The position numbers and the translations under genes are program-made. Positions 61,986-64,000 of a stretch of DNA of 64,000 nt are shown here, piece after piece (position 1 is the first letter of the stretch; every line of letters starts with the position of its first letter). Source of the stretch: Companilactobacillus insicii (GTDB lineage Bacteria; Bacillota; Bacilli; Lactobacillales; Lactobacillaceae); contig NZ_RHNU01000007.1 of the NCBI RefSeq assembly GCF_003946015.1, positions 1 to 64,000 on the forward strand, in the 5' to 3' direction. Below the pieces are notes generated by a model. It was not told the origin of the DNA and searched no databases. It saw nothing but the letters and a program-made list of their open reading frames with translations.

Positions 61986-62807
61986 TTGATCCCCATCTTA
62001 AAATTACTAGAAACATTCAAAACAGTTTATGAAACCAAAAGTTTCTCTAAGGCTTCTAAAATCTTGTTTATCTCACAACCAACTGTTTCATCCCAAATAA
62101 TGCAATTGGAACACGATTTGAATATCAAATTGTTCATTCGGAATGGTCGACAAAAGATACTAGCAACTCCACAAGCGGATATTCTTTACAAACGAGCGAT
62201 TGACTTAATTGACGATTGGGAAGACTTGAGACAAGAGATTCGTCACGATGCCGACAAAAAGATAACTTGTGATATCGGTGCATCACACACCTTTGCCATT
62301 TATTTGTTACCGATGTTATTACCAAAATTATACAAAAAATTTCCTAACGTTCACTTCACTATTAAAATGATGAATTCGATGGAAGTCCTAGAGAGCATTG
62401 AGGCTGGCAATCTCGACTTCGGCTTCATTGAGAAACCTCTGGCCGCCAGTAATATCACACGAACTAGTTTGTGTGATGACCAATTAGTCTTAGTTGATAA
62501 TGGTAAACCTTGGCTAGTCCGTGAACCTTCCTCCGGCGTATATTACTATACTAAGCAATACTTAGTAGAAAATGACATCACTGAGCCTAAGATGGAAGTA
62601 AAAAATAACGAAATGATAGTTCGACTTCTGAAACAAAACTTCGGTAAATCGATTATTTCCAAACGTGCAGCTGAGGGCTTAAACTACCAAGTATTGAGTT
62701 ACAAATACGAAAGAAAATTCTATTTGATACGCTCCGAAAATCGTCATTTCGATGATATAGATGAGTGCGTCGATTACACTATCAAATCCTGTCAAAACTT
62801 ATTCTAA
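61986..62807 (+). CDS. LysR-family transcriptional regulator (CysL/YeiE-like)
   Basis: A 273-aa LysR regulator: winged HTH at residues 5-65 (LLETFKTVYETKSFSKASKILFISQPTVSSQIMQLEHDLNIKLF) and an inducer-binding domain from about 90 (DIGASHTFAIYLLPMLLPKLYKKFPNVHF). The divergent YeiH-like exporter is its likely target. The start is doubtful: the TTG at 61986 directly touches AGGAG (no spacing), while the codon with correct spacing is ATC at 61995, which gives the N-terminus usual for the family (ILKLLETF). No ATG is available upstream of residue 60. Confidence 0.88.
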   Translation: MIPILKLLETFKTVYETKSFSKASKILFISQPTVSSQIMQLEHDLNIKLFIRNGRQKILATPQADILYKRAIDLIDDWEDLRQEIRHDADKKITCDIGASHTFAIYLLPMLLPKLYKKFPNVHFTIKMMNSMEVLESIEAGNLDFGFIEKPLAASNITRTSLCDDQLVLVDNGKPWLVREPSSGVYYYTKQYLVENDITEPKMEVKNNEMIVRLLKQNFGKSIISKRAAEGLNYQVLSYKYERKFYLIRSENRHFDDIDECVDYTIKSCQNLF

Positions 62808-62861
62808 AAAGGGCTCAAAACTTTTTTACTATGGGATTTTTTCTTGAGTTTGGTTAGCAAA

Positions 62862-63032
62862 GTCTCCGGGCACAAGGAATATTGGTGCTGTGGGGAACGC
62901 TTGGAGCCAAGGTCTCCAAGCTCGATTTTGAACTTCGCAAAAAAACGCGAATTTCAAAACTCGTCCCGTGGTGTAATGGCTAAAGCCATAACACCACCTT
63001 CACTGCAGCCAACATTTCTTACACCCAGAGAC
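62862..63032 (-). repeat. 171-bp cloverleaf core, copy 2
   Basis: About 88% identical by eye to the core at 50246-50415 in inverse orientation. The closing stem GTCTC..GGG..AAG / CTT..CCC..GAGAC and the hairpins GGTGTTATGGC / GCCATTACACC, CGAGTTTTGAAATTCGC / GCGAAGTTCAAAATCG and GCTTGGAG / CTCCAAGC are intact. Confidence 0.85.
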
Positions 63033-63111
63033 AAGTATGTTTGCTATTTTTTATACGATGTAGCTAAATCGATAGACAAATGCTATATTATTTGAAATTC
63101 AATATAATCAA

Positions 63112-63164
63112 AAAGCTAGATATTTTTCTGGATTTATACCAAGAAGAAATATCTAGCTTTTTTT
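63112..63164. terminator. Bidirectional terminator hairpin inside module copy 2
   Basis: A stem AGCTAGATATTT / AAATATCTAGCT followed by a T-run on the plus strand and an A-run on the left. It can terminate both the LysR gene and the convergent glycosyltransferase gene. Confidence 0.8.
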
Positions 63165-63236
63165 ATTAACCAAACTCGAGAAAGAACCTAAAATGAAAGT
63201 TTCGAGCCTTAATTTGTTAAAATAAAAGTATACAAA

Positions 63237-64000
63237 TTATTCGATTTGTTCCCTGCCGTCCTTATCTGCTCGAGAATCTCTAATTGTTTTGTAAACTCTC
63301 AAATTGGCGACACCAACATCACGAACATTTTCCATCGCAAATTTTCTAGTAATACTATCTTTGCGTGAAACATAATGATAAAGAGGTATATTATCCAGAT
63401 AAAAAGTCTTGGCAACTGTCGCATATTCGACATTGAAGACTTGATCTTCCATTAAATCCAGGTCCGTTTGAAAATGAATCGAATTTTCTTCGATCACACT
63501 ACGGCGATAGACTTTGTTCCAAGTATATCCCATAACAGTTCCACTGATCTTAGTGATCTGCTTGATTGCCTCATCACGATCAGCAAATTTGTTTTGGCGC
63601 TTATCGGACTTTACTCTACTCTTGCCATTTTCGGTGTCAATAAAGAAACCGCACGTTGCAAGATCAACGTCAGTATTTTCATAAACTGTTAAAAAGAAAT
63701 CAACATATCCCGGTTCTAACCAATCATCGCCATCAATAAAAGTGACAAGATTGCCAGAGATATGCTGTAATCCAGTGTTTCTAGCTGCTGAAACGCCAGA
63801 ATTATTAGTATGTGAATAAGAAGATATCCAATCGTACTTATCTTCATAATTTGCAATAATATCCAATGTGCTATCTGTCGAACAATCATCTACAACCACT
63901 AACTCAAAGTTCTTATTTGTCTGAGCCACTAAAGAGTCAAGTGTCGATACGACATAGCTGGCAACATTATAAGTTGTCATTATGATTGAAAGTTTATTTT
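63237..64000 (-). CDS. Family 2 glycosyltransferase, 5' end cut by the window edge
   Basis: The visible part codes for about 254 residues of a GT2 (GT-A fold) glycosyltransferase. The frame is open to the last base of the window and reads NKLSIIMTTYNVASYV there, the usual opening of GT2 enzymes, so only a few residues (including the start) are missing and the internal ATG at 63980 is not the start. The nucleotide-sugar motif VVVDDCSTDST, NNSGVSAARNTGL and the DxD-like FIDGDDWLEPGY are present. The protein ends about 25 residues after RKDSIT, shorter than many relatives. Wall polysaccharide or surface-glycan synthesis is likely. Confidence 0.87.
   Translation of the reverse strand, partial: NKLSIIMTTYNVASYVVSTLDSLVAQTNKNFELVVVDDCSTDSTLDIIANYEDKYDWISSYSHTNNSGVSAARNTGLQHISGNLVTFIDGDDWLEPGYVDFFLTVYENTDVDLATCGFFIDTENGKSRVKSDKRQNKFADRDEAIKQITKISGTVMGYTWNKVYRRSVIEENSIHFQTDLDLMEDQVFNVEYATVAKTFYLDNIPLYHYVSRKDSITRKFAMENVRDVGVANLRVYKTIRDSRADKDGREQIE

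Larger units (their letters stand above)
62834..63188 (-). mobile_element. MITE-like non-coding module, copy 2 (inverted)
   Basis: A 355-bp segment bounded by a 22-23-bp imperfect inverted repeat (62834-62856 and 63167-63188; core GAGTTTGGTTA / TAACCAAACTC). Read on the minus strand it has the same order as copy 1: hairpin, spacer, 170-bp core. It starts 27 bp after the stop of the LysR gene. Confidence 0.7.
62808..63236. other. 429-bp intergenic region with the second MITE-like module
   Basis: No gene. It contains module copy 2 (62834-63188), which fills most of the region, and about 48 bp of AT-rich sequence before the stop of the glycosyltransferase gene. Confidence 0.8.

Noticed and set aside
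62950-63000. A tRNA-like stretch (GTGTAATGGCTAAAGCCATAACACC)
   Set aside because: It forms one simple hairpin of the cloverleaf core; there is no anticodon arm, T-arm or acceptor stem of tRNA dimensions. The overall core is 170 nt, much larger than a tRNA.
62844-63095. An 83-aa open frame on the plus strand
   Set aside because: It lies wholly inside the second MITE-like module, across its stems; it has no ribosome binding site and the first copy has no equivalent frame.

Overview
The window is a chromosomal segment of a low-GC Gram-positive lactic acid bacterium. The evidence is the set of surface-protein families: WxL domains, SLAP (S-layer-protein-A type) cell-wall domains, KxYKxGKxW signal peptides, BspA/DUF285 leucine-rich repeats and a YPQTG sortase signal. 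A sufCDSUB iron-sulfur operon, paired crcB genes, strong AGGAGG ribosome binding sites and frequent TTG starts fit as well. I infer Lactobacillaceae, and the mix of lectin-WxL and SLAP proteins suggests a Companilactobacillus-like genome. There is no 16S gene or other decisive marker here. No transposase, prophage, CRISPR array, tRNA or rRNA was seen.

Layout. 0-5.4 kb: a small WxL protein with a sortase-anchored partner, an acetyltransferase, an unusual ribbon-helix-helix/NfeD-like protein paired with an SPFH (stomatin) protein, a MazEF-like module whose toxin looks frameshifted, a nitroreductase and thiol peroxidase. 5.4-14 kb: a DUF285-WxL protein, two redox genes, and two tandem KxYKxGKxW-DUF285-SLAP paralogues that share their promoter, leader hairpin and C-terminus. 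14-28 kb: mostly housekeeping (YitT, dehydrogenases, an intact MazEF pair, two CrcB fluoride channels, NAD-type 6-phosphogluconate dehydrogenase, a MerR-like coiled-coil protein, a CNNM/CorC protein, two A-type Fe-S proteins, a HAD phosphatase, a CtpE-like P-type ATPase, an RpiR regulator). 28-34.3 kb: an orphan HicB-like protein and the suf operon. 34.5-59 kb: a MucBP/SLAP surface protein and then seven consecutive large lectin-WxL proteins on the minus strand, about 22 kb of adhesin-like genes. 59-64 kb: prs, yueI, a small unknown gene, a YeiH transporter divergent from a LysR regulator, and a glycosyltransferase cut by the window edge.

The strongest unexplained signals are non-coding. First, a family of structured elements sits directly after stop codons. 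Three copies are exactly 119 bp and begin inside the TAG stop of gnd, the MerR-like gene and sufB; related copies follow three lectin-WxL genes. Their stems differ in sequence between copies yet stay complementary, which is covariation expected of a functional RNA fold. Second, two inverted copies of a roughly 350-bp MITE-like module (50.1 kb and 62.8 kb) have terminal inverted repeats, a bidirectional terminator hairpin and a 170-bp core that folds as a cloverleaf: one long closing stem and three hairpins. Both families lie at 3' ends of genes and so would be transcribed as 3' UTRs or act as insulators.

How the genes work together: most of the coding capacity goes to the cell surface. WxL and SLAP domains hold proteins non-covalently on the wall, lectin-like and DUF285 domains probably provide binding, and Ig-like modules provide length. 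No WxL-interacting DUF916 protein or sortase is in the window, so these must be supplied from elsewhere.
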